This document shows positions 8,569 to 16,721 of a DNA stretch of 58,546 nt, piece after piece (within the stretch, counting starts at the first letter, position 1; the number at the start of each line of letters is the position of its first letter). The notes under the pieces are model-generated. The model was not told where the DNA came from, searched no databases, and was given only the letters and a program-made list of their open reading frames with translations. Source of the DNA: Donghicola sp041224595 (GTDB lineage Bacteria > Pseudomonadota > Alphaproteobacteria > Rhodobacterales > Rhodobacteraceae); contig NZ_JBGFGN010000158.1 in NCBI RefSeq assembly GCF_041224595.1, positions 1 through 58,546 of the forward strand, given 5' to 3'. Position numbers and translations under genes: made by a program.

Positions 8569-8982
8569 TCATGCATCGAAAAGCGCATCAATGATGGCAC
8601 AGTCGGGTGCCGCATCGCCCGTGCAGCGCGCGACGGTTTCTGATAAGACGCGTTCTATCCGTGTCAGATCGGCTATTTTTGCGCGCACTTCTCCGAGATG
8701 TACTTCGGCCATGGCTTGGACTTCGGCGCAAGTCTGGATCCGATTATCAACCAAGCCCAGCAACCCGCGAACCTCTTCTAGCGAGAAACCGAGAGCTCGG
8801 GACCGCATGACGAACTTCAATCGTCGTACATGGGTATCATCGTAGCTTCGATAGCCCTTCGTACTGCGCGGCGGGTCCGGCATGATGCCGATTTTCTCAT
8901 AATAGCGAATGGTTTCCGGGTTGCAGCCCGTCGCTCGTGCCAAATCACCCCGCCGAATTGAACTCACGCTTGTGTTACTCAT
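8569..8982 (-). CDS. merR: mercury-responsive MerR regulator
   Basis: From ATG 8982 it encodes 137 aa; a further ATG at 9012 would extend into the promoter, so 8982 is preferred. The N-terminal MerR helix-turn-helix (GDLARATGCNPETIRYYEK) and the long dimer helix are clear. Cys85, Cys120 and Cys128 match the three-cysteine Hg(II) site of MerR (one on the dimer helix, two on the C-terminal loop, here spaced 8 rather than the usual 9). It is divergent from merT across a 75-bp spacer carrying a MerR-type promoter, so it should repress and activate merT and autoregulate. Confidence 0.9.
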   Translation of the reverse strand: MSNTSVSSIRRGDLARATGCNPETIRYYEKIGIMPDPPRSTKGYRSYDDTHVRRLKFVMRSRALGFSLEEVRGLLGLVDNRIQTCAEVQAMAEVHLGEVRAKIADLTRIERVLSETVARCTGDAAPDCAIIDALFDA

Positions 8983-8997
8983 TTCGCAAAAAACCCC

Positions 8998-9028
8998 TTG
9001 AGCCTGTATCAACTACAGACCCTAGAAC
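8998..9028 (+). promoter_or_regulatory. MerR-type promoter/operator of the mer operon
   Basis: A -35 TTGAGC (8998-9003) and a -10 TAGAAC (9023-9028) are separated by 19 bp, the over-long spacer that MerR proteins untwist. Within the spacer is the dyad CTGTA-tcaac-TACAG (9004-9018). It lies between merR and merT, 30 bp before the merT ATG. Confidence 0.85.
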
Positions 9029-9057
9029 GGTGGAAATATCTGTTCAAGGAAGATTCG

Positions 9058-9465
9058 ATGGAACAAAATTTGGCGGAACTTCCGCAATCTCGGTCGCAGA
9101 AAATTGGCGACGAAACCACCAAGGGATGGGGCGTGACCGGCCTCGGCGTCCTCGGTGCGCTGGCGATGACCTCGTGCTGCATTCTGCCGCTTGTTCTGGT
9201 CAGCTTTGGCGTGACAGGCGTGTTCATCGCGCAGCTCGGGGCGCTCTATGCCTACAAATGGTACACCTTCGCGCTGAGCGCCGCGTTTTTGGGATACGGC
9301 TTCTACAAGGCTTACAAGCCTGTAGATGCCGAGGCCTGTGCCGATGGCACCTGCGCCCGCCCCATCGACCGCCGCATCATGCGCGCAACCCTCTGGGCCG
9401 CTTCCGCGATTGTCGCTGTCGCCATGATCTTTCCCTACATCACCCCCTTCATCCTGAAATTCTGA
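9058..9465 (+). CDS. merT: mercuric ion transporter MerT
   Basis: From ATG 9058 it encodes 135 aa; an upstream TTG at 8998 would begin inside the promoter -35 box and is rejected. Helix 1 carries the vicinal Cys40-Cys41 pair (MTSCCILPLV) that takes Hg(II) from MerP. The cytoplasmic loop has a second pair (Cys94, Cys99 in ACADGTC), followed by a third helix (about 111-131), the MerT topology. It imports Hg(II) for reduction by MerA. It is the first gene after the MerR-type promoter. Confidence 0.93.
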   Translation: MEQNLAELPQSRSQKIGDETTKGWGVTGLGVLGALAMTSCCILPLVLVSFGVTGVFIAQLGALYAYKWYTFALSAAFLGYGFYKAYKPVDAEACADGTCARPIDRRIMRATLWAASAIVAVAMIFPYITPFILKF

Positions 9466-9474
9466 ACGAGGACC

Positions 9475-9789
9475 ATGACCATGACCATGAAGCATCTCCT
9501 GTTATCCGCCCTGGCCATCGTCGCACTCTCGACCCCGGCCCTCGCTGAAGAGCGCCAGGTCGAGATCGCCGTCAGCGAACTGACATGCCCGTCCTGTTCG
9601 TTCATTGTTGCCAGCTCGATGCGCGGTGTTCCGTCGGTCGAGATCGCCGCATTCGAGGACGGCCCCGAATACGGGCAGGGTGTTTACAGCGTGACCTACG
9701 ATGACGCCGAAACTTCCATCGAAAGCATCATCGGCGCGGTGACGGCCAATGGCTATCCGGCGCAGGTGCTGCCCGACACAGCCTCCTGA
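9475..9789 (+). CDS. merP: periplasmic mercury-binding protein MerP
   Basis: A heavy-metal-associated fold with LTCPSC (Cys38, Cys41) follows a signal peptide ending ALAEE; 104 aa from the first ATG. Three in-frame ATGs occur at 9475, 9481 and 9487. A GAGGA at 9468-9472 is too close to the first and well placed for 9481, so the true start may be 9481. MerP scavenges periplasmic Hg(II) and passes it to MerT. It lies 9 bp after merT. Confidence 0.92.
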   Translation: MTMTMKHLLLSALAIVALSTPALAEERQVEIAVSELTCPSCSFIVASSMRGVPSVEIAAFEDGPEYGQGVYSVTYDDAETSIESIIGAVTANGYPAQVLPDTAS

Positions 9790-9799
9790 GCCGCCTGCA

Positions 9800-10051
9800 A
9801 TGCGTGACAATCTGATGGGTGGCCTGCTGGCCTTCGGAATAGCAGCTCCGGTCGTGGTCGTCTGCTGCGGCGGCGGAACTGCCGTGCTTGCAGCGTTGTT
9901 CGGCGGCGTTGGGGCTTGGCTCTCTGGAATGAGTGGCATTGCCGTGCTGGTTTTGGCGGGTCTGACCTACCTGATCGTCCGCGCACTGCGTCGTTCGCAA
10001 ATGAAACGCGCCTCCGGCCCCGACCCATCACAAAGAAAGACGGCTCCTTGA
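9800..10051 (+). CDS. small two-helix membrane protein with vicinal cysteines, mer operon
   Basis: The 83-aa protein starts 10 bp after merP. Two hydrophobic segments (about 7-33 and 38-60) are joined by a short loop; Cys22-Cys23 fall inside the first helix (VVVVCCGGG), the same placement as the Hg-carrying pair of MerT and MerF. The tail is basic. It is not clearly MerC, MerE or MerF. Position between merP and merF and the CC pair suggest an accessory Hg(II) transporter, by inference. Its stop overlaps the merF start. Confidence 0.7.
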   Translation: MRDNLMGGLLAFGIAAPVVVVCCGGGTAVLAALFGGVGAWLSGMSGIAVLVLAGLTYLIVRALRRSQMKRASGPDPSQRKTAP

Positions 10052-10434
10052 CTGACACACCTGAAAATTCCGACCGTCTGCTGAAATGGGGGCTTGGCGG
10101 TGCGCTCTTCGCCGCGCTCTGCTGCTTTACACCGCTTCTGGTCGTCATCGTCGCTGGCGTCGGATTGTCGGCCCTCACGGGCTGGCTCGATTACGCCCTG
10201 TTCCCGCTGCTGTTTTTCAGCCTCGCCGTGGTGGCACAGGCCCTTTGGCTGCGCGCTGGCAAACCGGGACCGGCCCCGAAACTTTGGGCCACCGGCCTCG
10301 CGGTGGCCCTGTCGATCCTGATCATTCTTCTCGAATTCAGGTTCGCAATACGGATCACAATCGGCGTTTTCGCCGCCACAGCACTCTACGCGGTTCTCCT
10401 GAACCGTGCGCAAAAGAAAGGATCGCTCTTATGA
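10048..10434 (+). CDS. merF: mercury transporter MerF (extended form)
   Basis: A TTG at 10048, overlapping the preceding stop, opens a 128-aa frame; it is preferred because upstream sequence in this frame overlaps the previous gene. The core AALCCFTPLLVV (Cys25-Cys26), LSALTGWLDYALFPLL and following helix match MerF, normally about 81 aa with two helices. Here a C-terminal extension adds two more hydrophobic segments (about 73-92 and 95-115) and lacks the usual second cysteine pair. It should carry Hg(II) across the inner membrane. It overlaps the next small ORF by ATGA. Confidence 0.85.
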   Translation: MTDTPENSDRLLKWGLGGALFAALCCFTPLLVVIVAGVGLSALTGWLDYALFPLLFFSLAVVAQALWLRAGKPGPAPKLWATGLAVALSILIILLEFRFAIRITIGVFAATALYAVLLNRAQKKGSLL

Positions 10435-10568
10435 TGATGGGATGTTGCACCGCCACCGGCATGGTCTTCGGCCTCCTCGGCATGTTGACACCGCTGATCG
10501 CCATCGGCGCGGTCATATATCTGCTCGCCGCCAGACCAAAAGACCCCGAACATGGCGAGGCGCGCTGA
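10431..10568 (+). CDS. 45-aa membrane peptide with Cys-Cys, mer operon
   Basis: The ATG overlaps the merF stop (ATGA) and the TGA at 10566-10568 lies one base before the merA ATG, so it is tightly packed in the operon. The peptide begins MMMGCCTATG and has one hydrophobic helix (about 11-33) and a short charged tail. Vicinal cysteines at positions 5-6, beside a membrane helix and between merF and merA, suggest Hg(II) relay to MerA. Its size would hide it from most annotation; no family is recognised. Confidence 0.7.
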   Translation: MMMGCCTATGMVFGLLGMLTPLIAIGAVIYLLAARPKDPEHGEAR

Positions 10569-10569
10569 G

Positions 10570-12000
10570 ATGAAAGACCTGAACAAAAACGACGATGAAC
10601 AGGGCGGCTATGACCTGATCGTTCTTGGGGCCGGATCGGCGGGGTTCTCCGCCGCAATTACCGGCGCGGATGCCGGAAAGCGTGTCGCCCTCGTAGGACA
10701 TGGCACCATCGGCGGAACTTGCGTCAACGTGGGATGCGTGCCCTCCAAGGCGATGATCCGTGCGGCAGAGGCCGTGCACTGTGCGGGGGCTGCCAAGCGG
10801 TTCCCCGGCCTGTCGGGACGGGCACAAGTGGATGATTGGCAGACGCTCGTTCAGTCCAAGGACGATCTGGTCACGACCCTGCGCCAGAAGAAATACGCGG
10901 ACCTTCTGCCGGAATATGAGGATGTCGATTACATCGACGCCGGTCCCGCGCGGCTGATCGAAGGTGGCGTGACAGTCGGTGAGCGAACCCTGAAAGCACC
11001 GAGGACCATCATCGCCACGGGCGGGCGTCCCGTTCTGCCGACCATCGACGGCATCGAGGAAATCGGCGCGCTCAACAGCACCAGTCTTCTGGAACTCGAA
11101 GTACTGCCGAAAAGCCTGATCTTCATCGGCGCGGGCTACATCGGCGCGGAGCTGGCCCAGATGATGAGCCGCATGGGCGTGAAGGTCACGCTTGTCGCCC
11201 GTTCGCATCTGTTGCCCGGCGCGGAACCAGAGGTCTCGGAGGCATTGGCGGCGGCGTTCGAGGCTGAAGGCATCACCCTTCTGACCGGGTTAAGCTACGA
11301 CACTGTGCGCCGCGACGACGCGGGCGTGACACTGCGCGTGATCCAGAACGGAAAGCCTGTCGAAGTGACGGCGGATCACCTCGTTTCGACCGCTGGCAGG
11401 CGGGCCAATACCAAAGATATGGGCCTGGACGCAATCGGCGTGGAAACCGACGCGCGTGGGTCCATCGTCGTCGGCGAGGACATGCAGACATCGGTGCCCG
11501 GCATCTATGCTGCGGGCGATGTGACCAACCGTGACCAGTTCGTCTATATGGCGGCCTATGGTGCAAAGCTCGCAGCCAAAAACGCAGTGCTTGGTGAGGA
11601 CCATCGTTACGACAACGCCGCGATGCCCTGGGTTGTGTTTTCCGACCCGCAGGTCGCGGGCGTCGGTCCCAGTGAAACCCAGGCTCGGGACGCGGGCTTC
11701 GACGTCAAGACGTCCATCGTGCCGCTCGATCAAGTGCCGCGCGCGCTGGCCGCACGCGACACGCGCGGATTGATCAAGCTGGTGGCGGACAGAAAGACCG
11801 ACCGGCTGCTTGGTGGCCAGATCATCGCGCCCGAGGGGTCCGATACGATCCAGACCCTCGTCATGGCGCTGAAGTTCGGCATGACAACAAAGGCGCTCGG
11901 CGAGACGATCTTCCCGTATCTGACGACCGTGGAAGGGCTGAAGTTGGCGGCGCAAACCTTCGACATGGACGTGGCGAAGCTGAGCTGCTGCGCGGGATGA
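10570..12000 (+). CDS. merA: mercuric reductase MerA
   Basis: The 476-aa flavoprotein disulfide oxidoreductase has an N-terminal FAD dinucleotide fold (GAGSAGFSAAI), redox-active CVNVGC (Cys51 and Cys56), an NAD(P)H fold (FIGAGYIGAELAQ) and the C-terminal vicinal pair LSCCAG (Cys473-Cys474) that delivers Hg(II) to the active site. It reduces Hg(II) to Hg(0) in the cytoplasm with NADPH. It lacks the N-terminal MerP-like NmerA domain, so Hg must come directly from the transporters or low-mass thiols. The ATG follows the preceding stop by one base. Confidence 0.96.
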   Translation: MKDLNKNDDEQGGYDLIVLGAGSAGFSAAITGADAGKRVALVGHGTIGGTCVNVGCVPSKAMIRAAEAVHCAGAAKRFPGLSGRAQVDDWQTLVQSKDDLVTTLRQKKYADLLPEYEDVDYIDAGPARLIEGGVTVGERTLKAPRTIIATGGRPVLPTIDGIEEIGALNSTSLLELEVLPKSLIFIGAGYIGAELAQMMSRMGVKVTLVARSHLLPGAEPEVSEALAAAFEAEGITLLTGLSYDTVRRDDAGVTLRVIQNGKPVEVTADHLVSTAGRRANTKDMGLDAIGVETDARGSIVVGEDMQTSVPGIYAAGDVTNRDQFVYMAAYGAKLAAKNAVLGEDHRYDNAAMPWVVFSDPQVAGVGPSETQARDAGFDVKTSIVPLDQVPRALAARDTRGLIKLVADRKTDRLLGGQIIAPEGSDTIQTLVMALKFGMTTKALGETIFPYLTTVEGLKLAAQTFDMDVAKLSCCAG

Positions 12001-12057
12001 CAGATCGGCAAAAAAACTGGAGGCTCTGGCAACCACTACAGCGTGTTGCAAGATGCC

Positions 12058-12315
12058 TTAATTGAAAGCAAACCCGCTCCTTCCATCGTCGCAGGATACT
12101 TTTTGAACGCCCTTTCCAGACAGGCCCACCAGTCGGCAACCATCGGGTAGACGCACATTGTCGGCAGCGGCCCGTGTAACCGACGGAGGCTCTAACGGAC
12201 AAATCCCGCCTGACGTCGAGCATCCGCCCAGGACAAGCAGACCGACGATGGTGGAACTGAGGGCCAGACGACGCTTAGCGCGAGCGTGCAATGTCCCGAG
12301 CAGGAACCTGTCCAT
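12058..12315 (-). CDS. small secreted lipoprotein, unknown function
   Basis: From ATG 12315 (an alternative ATG is at 12330) it encodes 85 aa. A basic N-terminus and hydrophobic stretch end in the lipobox LVLGGC, predicting lipidation at Cys32. The mature part has further cysteines (CPLEPP, DGCRLV, SCDDG). The start overlaps the end of the upstream membrane-protein gene, suggesting coupling. I do not recognise the family; the context is a mercury/copper island. Confidence 0.6.
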   Translation of the reverse strand: MDRFLLGTLHARAKRRLALSSTIVGLLVLGGCSTSGGICPLEPPSVTRAAADNVRLPDGCRLVGLSGKGVQKVSCDDGRSGFAFN

Positions 12316-12586
12316 CGCGGAATTCTGCATCCAATGTATCCTCTTGCGCCTGCTCATCTTTTGACCCGTGGCACGACTTTCCAATCAATTTGTGCATCAC
12401 AACGTGTGCCCCGAGGCAGAGTGCGATCGGCGCAAAAAGCCCGACGTTGGTCCACAGACCGGCAATTGTACCCCCAGCGACAAAGAAGGCCGCGATCGGC
12501 AACAGCATGACGGCACAACAGACCACCATGCCATAGTGCATCAGTTTCGATGACCAGGTGGGTTTTTGGCTTTGAGTGTCAGACAT
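12275..12586 (-). CDS. small DUF2933-like membrane protein
   Basis: The 103-aa protein has two hydrophobic helices (about 18-41 and 47-67), the first containing a Cys-Cys pair (MVVCCAVMLLPIA), then a His/Cys-containing tail (KLIGKSCHGSKDE). Size, paired helices and metal-island context resemble DUF2933 proteins, whose role is unknown. It precedes and overlaps the lipoprotein gene by about 41 bp. A metal-related function is inferred from the context and CC pair only. Confidence 0.6.
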   Translation of the reverse strand: MSDTQSQKPTWSSKLMHYGMVVCCAVMLLPIAAFFVAGGTIAGLWTNVGLFAPIALCLGAHVVMHKLIGKSCHGSKDEQAQEDTLDAEFRDGQVPARDIARSR

Positions 12587-12703
12587 GTAGCTCTCCAGAC
12601 ATTCTCGGACGTCTGTGCAACATTCCAGTGAGGTAAGGTCAAGGGTACATTTCGATACACTTGATCAGATGACGGTCTACGAATAGTTGTCCGGGTAAAT
12701 CAG

Positions 12704-13342
12704 TCAGGTTGCCGAATTCAGCGCGTAAGACAAGACTGTCACACCGGGGATCGAGACCAGGCTGAAGAGCAGAGCTATATTCCTCGTTTTGGATTTGCTT
12801 GTATCAGACGTCTCGCCTGAACGTTTTGTCAGAACGGCCAGAAGCGCGATGAATGCGCCCGGCACAACGGCGTAGAGATACACGCCAGAGATGTTGTGAA
12901 AAATGAACGACCGCTCAAGCGTTGGTCCAACCACGCTTACTGCGGTTGCGCGATTGCCGCTGAAGGAGCCAAACAAGTCAGCCGACAGTACATAAACGAG
13001 AATGTGAATCGCGATGAAAGTGGCGCTTCGAAGGAGGCCATCCAGAACGATATACCCGATCTCCGAGCGGTCGGGATTATTCAACGTGTTATGTGCGAAG
13101 ACAAACCCGATATAGTTGACAATAAATACAACCGGCAGCCCGTTTGTCATCACCTGACGCAGAAACCGCCCGAGCGCTGTGGAATTCGTCACGAGCATCG
13201 CCGCAAAATTGGGCGTGCTGACGACGTAGACAAACAGAAACGGCAGGATGCTTGCCATGCTCAGAAGGGATACGTTCCAACAAAACCTACCAAATGGCAG
13301 CGCGGGAGAATAGCTTTGTCGGAACGTATCGGGAGAAAGCAC
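12704..13342 (-). CDS. polytopic membrane protein of unknown function, coupled to the DUF411 gene
   Basis: From a GTG at 13342, adjacent to the DUF411 stop, it encodes 212 aa; an upstream ATG at 13390 lies inside the DUF411 gene. About five hydrophobic helices are visible (around 17-37, 47-66, 84-105, 131-150 and 170-190). There is no cysteine or histidine cluster and no family I recognise. Coupled translation with a periplasmic metal-binding protein suggests a shared metal-related task (inference). Confidence 0.55.
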   Translation of the reverse strand: MLSPDTFRQSYSPALPFGRFCWNVSLLSMASILPFLFVYVVSTPNFAAMLVTNSTALGRFLRQVMTNGLPVVFIVNYIGFVFAHNTLNNPDRSEIGYIVLDGLLRSATFIAIHILVYVLSADLFGSFSGNRATAVSVVGPTLERSFIFHNISGVYLYAVVPGAFIALLAVLTKRSGETSDTSKSKTRNIALLFSLVSIPGVTVLSYALNSAT

Positions 13343-13343
13343 G

Positions 13344-13790
13344 TCAGCCGTGTGTCGCGAAAACCCGGGTCGATCCGTCCATAAGCACAAGCATCACATC
13401 ATACGGATCGCCCCTGGTGCCCATACCGGGCGACCCCATAGGCATGCCCGGCGCTGTCACGCCGCGCGCCGCAGGCTTTTCCTGCAGCAACCGCGCGATG
13501 TCGGAGGCAGGCACGTGGCCCTCAACGAAGTAGCCACTCACAGAAGTCGTGTGACATCCGGCGAGCTCTGGCGCGATGCCGTATTTCTGCTTCAACACTT
13601 GAAGGGTGTCATAGTCGACGTCTTCAACTGATGCTTTGAACCCGGCAGAGATCATCTCATCAACCCACGCACCGCAGCAGCCGCAGGTCGGTGTTTTGGT
13701 TACCTGCAACATCGGGGTAGCAGTCTGTGACAATGCGGGACCTGCTGCAATCGCACTGGCGACCGTCAAGACAAATTGGCGTCTGTCCAT
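13344..13790 (-). CDS. DUF411 periplasmic metal-binding protein
   Basis: The 148-aa protein has a signal peptide (MDRRQFVLTVASAIAAGPALS) and the DUF411 core: the KTPTCGCCGAWVDEM motif with three closely spaced cysteines, then GCHTTSVSGYFVEGHVPASDI, and a C-terminal Met-Pro-Gly-rich segment (PGMPMGSPGMG). DUF411 proteins are small periplasmic copper-binding candidates often beside cop genes. It is divergent from the two-component system, with a candidate regulator site between them. Confidence 0.88.
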   Translation of the reverse strand: MDRRQFVLTVASAIAAGPALSQTATPMLQVTKTPTCGCCGAWVDEMISAGFKASVEDVDYDTLQVLKQKYGIAPELAGCHTTSVSGYFVEGHVPASDIARLLQEKPAARGVTAPGMPMGSPGMGTRGDPYDVMLVLMDGSTRVFATHG

Positions 13791-13856
13791 TTCGAACTCC
13801 TTTTTCTCTTGGTTCTGATACTTGACATGCGTTCGGGAGTCGACCGGTAGACGTTG

Positions 13857-13871
13857 TTACATTTGGCTACA
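13857..13871. promoter_or_regulatory. candidate OmpR/CopR-type direct-repeat operator (site 2)
   Basis: TTACA-tttgg-CTACA with a 10-bp period lies in the 126-bp divergent spacer between the DUF411 gene and the response-regulator gene, 45 bp before the regulator ATG. It matches the pattern at 4250 and 16722 and would allow autoregulation. Confidence 0.4.
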
Positions 13872-13916
13872 ATCACGGGATGGGCGTTCCTGAGCCGGAA
13901 TGTCTATAAAGACAAT

Positions 13917-14636
13917 ATGAAAGAGCAACCACGTATACTGGTCGTCGACGACCATTCAGAGATCAGAAAATCCGTAACAAGTTATCTGGAACGGAACGGA
14001 CTACGTGCATCTGCGGCAGAGAATGCCGAACAGATGGACAGTAAGCTCGCAGAAGCCAATTTCGATCTCATCGTGTTGGATGTCATGATGCCGGGGGAAG
14101 ACGGGTTGTCCGCGTGTCGGCGGATGCGCAGGGAAGGACATACACCGATCCTGATGCTGACCGCATTGGGAGACGATGACGACCGCATAGCTGGCCTGGA
14201 CGGCGGGGCGGACGACTACCTTGCGAAGCCCTTCAACCCCAAAGAACTGTTGGCGCGGATTAATGCAATTCTGCGACGAACGCAGCAAATCCCGCAGATC
14301 GACGACTTTGCCGGGAAGACAGTCAAATTTGCACATCTTGAGCTAGATGTCGACGGTCGCACTCTGATTGACCAAACTGGGTCCCGCACGCAACTCACGT
14401 CCGGGGAACTGAAATTGCTAACGCTGTTCCTCAAAAGGCCGAGGGCCGTCCTCGACAGAGACCACCTTCTTGAACTCAGCACAGGACGCATAGCGGGGCC
14501 TCTGGATCGAACAATAGACAATCAGGTGAGCCGATTGCGCAGGAAAATCGAGCAGGATGTATTGCGGCCCAGGGTCATCGCGACTGTGCGTAATGGTGGA
14601 TACAGCCTGTCTTGCGATGTCGAGATATGCGCATGA
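13917..14636 (+). CDS. OmpR-family response regulator, copper-type
   Basis: From ATG 13917 (MKEQPRILVVDDH) it encodes 239 aa; an earlier start at 13854 would run through the operator-like repeat. The receiver domain has acidic residues at 11-12, phospho-acceptor Asp55 (LIVLDVMMPG) and the AKPF lysine. The C-terminal winged-helix domain ends in RVIATVRNGGYSLS. The ATG of the kinase overlaps its stop. Neighbours imply a copper or periplasmic-stress regulator (CopR/CusR-like), but the signal is inferred. Confidence 0.85.
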   Translation: MKEQPRILVVDDHSEIRKSVTSYLERNGLRASAAENAEQMDSKLAEANFDLIVLDVMMPGEDGLSACRRMRREGHTPILMLTALGDDDDRIAGLDGGADDYLAKPFNPKELLARINAILRRTQQIPQIDDFAGKTVKFAHLELDVDGRTLIDQTGSRTQLTSGELKLLTLFLKRPRAVLDRDHLLELSTGRIAGPLDRTIDNQVSRLRRKIEQDVLRPRVIATVRNGGYSLSCDVEICA

Positions 14637-16075
14637 AGATGTTACCACGGACGTTGCGCGCGCAGATTGCGCTTCTGGTCCTCGGCGTACTGTCCCTCGC
14701 ACAGGCCCTAAGCCTGTGGTTCTTTGTTGATGAAAGATCGCTTGCCGTACAGGCTGCGATCGGTGCCGAAGCAGCGGCGCGCGCGGCAAACGTCGCTCAG
14801 TTGATTGAAGGGGCTCCCCCGGAACTGCACGCGCAGATCATTCGCGCTGCGACCTCACCGCTTGTGCGTTTCGATCTGGCAAATGCTCCAACGGTCCCCC
14901 ATGGAGATCATGATGAAGGCGGGGCGGTTGAGGCACGGATCCGGGCATTGCTGGGAGAGAGTTACAGCCGTGATATTCGGGTTGAGGTTCATGAAATTGA
15001 AGGAGGCCTGCTGCCACTTCCAAATCTGTCTCCTGAAATGGCGGAAATGCATGCTGAAATGATGCAAGGCAGCCTTGCTGCCATTGAAATGGAGCTTTCT
15101 ATTGCATTGGCAGGTGGAAGTTGGCTCAACGTCGGTACGCGATTTGAAAGGCCGCCGCTGCAATGGTCCCTCGCCTCCAACATATCATTTGCTGTGACTG
15201 CGGGCCTTCTGTTGGTTGCCAGTTTCTGGTTTCTTCTCTCCAGATTGACCGGCCCGCTCAACAACCTGGCAAACGCATCCGAACGCTTGGGGCGTGGTGC
15301 CGGAGAGGGGGACTTGCCGGTTGTGGGACCGAAGGAAGTGCAAGACCTGACCCATGCGTTCAATACTATGCAGGATCGCTTGACACGTTTTGTCAGTGAC
15401 CGAACCCAGATGCTTGCGGCGCTGGCGCACGATCTCCGTTCCCCTCTGACCGCCCTTCGCGTGCGGGCAGAGATGGTAGATGATGAGGATACACGCGCAT
15501 CCTTAGTGACATCGAGCGAAGAGATGCAACAAATGGTCGATGCAACTCTGGATTTCGCGAAGGGTGTGGGCCAGCATGAAGACGTCCAATCCATTGATCT
15601 TCATGATCTGATTATCGGTTTGGGGTTGGACAAGGTTCAAATGAACAGCGAAGGGCCCCTGATCGCATCTGTGAAGCCAAGTGCGATGGGGCGCGCCATG
15701 AGAAACCTGATTGAGAACGCGATCCGCTATGGGAACGAGGCCAGAGTATCTTGGGAAAGGTCGGGCGATGAGGTAGTGATCGCCATTGACGACAATGGGC
15801 CCGGCATCCCCAAAAATCAACTAGAGGCAGTCTTCGGGCCTTATGTCCGACTTGAGACGTCGCGATCACAAGAAACGGGCGGTCATGGTTTGGGGCTGTC
15901 AATTGCGCGAAGTATCGTCCTTGAGCACGGCGGTTCCATTTTGTTGAAAAATCGCGTTGGCGCGGGGCTCCGCGCAGAAATCACGCTGCCAATCATGCCG
16001 GGTGCCGGAACCTCGCGACAAGAGTCACTTTCGCCACGTATAGCGCATGCTATTACTAGCCTCAAACCACAATAA
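14633..16075 (+). CDS. sensor histidine kinase of the copper-type two-component system
   Basis: From the ATG that overlaps the regulator stop it encodes 480 aa. Two membrane helices (about 9-29 and 184-204) flank a periplasmic sensor region containing a Glu/His/Met-rich segment (EMAEMHAEMMQG) suited to metal binding. HAMP follows, then the phospho-acceptor box LAALAHDLRSPLTALR (His266), the N box (NLIENAIRYGNEA), DDNGPGIP and GGHGLGLSIA. It should phosphorylate the preceding regulator. Metal sensing is an inference from the Met/His content and the neighbours. Confidence 0.85.
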   Translation: MKMLPRTLRAQIALLVLGVLSLAQALSLWFFVDERSLAVQAAIGAEAAARAANVAQLIEGAPPELHAQIIRAATSPLVRFDLANAPTVPHGDHDEGGAVEARIRALLGESYSRDIRVEVHEIEGGLLPLPNLSPEMAEMHAEMMQGSLAAIEMELSIALAGGSWLNVGTRFERPPLQWSLASNISFAVTAGLLLVASFWFLLSRLTGPLNNLANASERLGRGAGEGDLPVVGPKEVQDLTHAFNTMQDRLTRFVSDRTQMLAALAHDLRSPLTALRVRAEMVDDEDTRASLVTSSEEMQQMVDATLDFAKGVGQHEDVQSIDLHDLIIGLGLDKVQMNSEGPLIASVKPSAMGRAMRNLIENAIRYGNEARVSWERSGDEVVIAIDDNGPGIPKNQLEAVFGPYVRLETSRSQETGGHGLGLSIARSIVLEHGGSILLKNRVGAGLRAEITLPIMPGAGTSRQESLSPRIAHAITSLKPQ

Positions 16076-16092
16076 TTTCCAAAGGTACGTAT

Positions 16093-16686
16093 ATGAAACG
16101 AAGACATTTTCTGACGTCTGTTGTTGCTCTTTCGGTGTGCGTAAAAACAGCATTTGCACATAGTGACGCAGAGCATGATCGCCGCATCGGACCATCTGTC
16201 GTGCCTCCTGAGCATTTGCCGCGCGAAGTTGAGTATTCCGAGGCTGGGAAGCCGGGAGAAATACATGTCGATCCGAACCAGTTCGCGTTGTTTTGGACTT
16301 TACCGAACCATCGGGCGATCAGGTACACGGTCGGAATTGGCAGGGAAGGCCTCTATGAATCCGGCGAGTTCTATGTCGCGCGCAAGCAAAAGTGGCCGCG
16401 CTGGACGCCGACACCTGCAATGATAAGCAGAGAGCCCGGCCGATATCTTCGTTTTGCCGGCGGTGTTCCTGGGGGACTAAAAAATCCACTGGGTGCAAGA
16501 GCGTTGTACCTCTTTCAACCGGGTCGAGGAGACACATACCTAAGGCTTCACGGAACCACGGACCCGAAGACGATCGGTCGACGCGTCTCGAACGGTTGCG
16601 CGAGGCTCACGAACAACCAAATTGTCGAGCTTTACGAGCAAGTCCCGCTCCAGACGCGTGTTGTGCTCAAACCTATCGCCGCTTGA
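16093..16686 (+). CDS. L,D-transpeptidase (YkuD domain), first copy
   Basis: The 197-aa protein has a signal peptide (residues 1-23). The YkuD signature is intact: His153 in LRLHGTTD and catalytic Cys169 in RRVSNGCARL. L,D-transpeptidases make 3-3 peptidoglycan crosslinks or attach proteins to peptidoglycan in the periplasm; the segment between the signal and the YkuD core is short and there is no peptidoglycan-binding domain. It starts 17 bp after the sensor kinase and is followed by a second L,D-transpeptidase. Confidence 0.88.
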   Translation: MKRRHFLTSVVALSVCVKTAFAHSDAEHDRRIGPSVVPPEHLPREVEYSEAGKPGEIHVDPNQFALFWTLPNHRAIRYTVGIGREGLYESGEFYVARKQKWPRWTPTPAMISREPGRYLRFAGGVPGGLKNPLGARALYLFQPGRGDTYLRLHGTTDPKTIGRRVSNGCARLTNNQIVELYEQVPLQTRVVLKPIAA

Positions 16687-16721
16687 GAACAGCAAAAAAC
16701 GCTCGCAGAGCCTTGGTAGCG

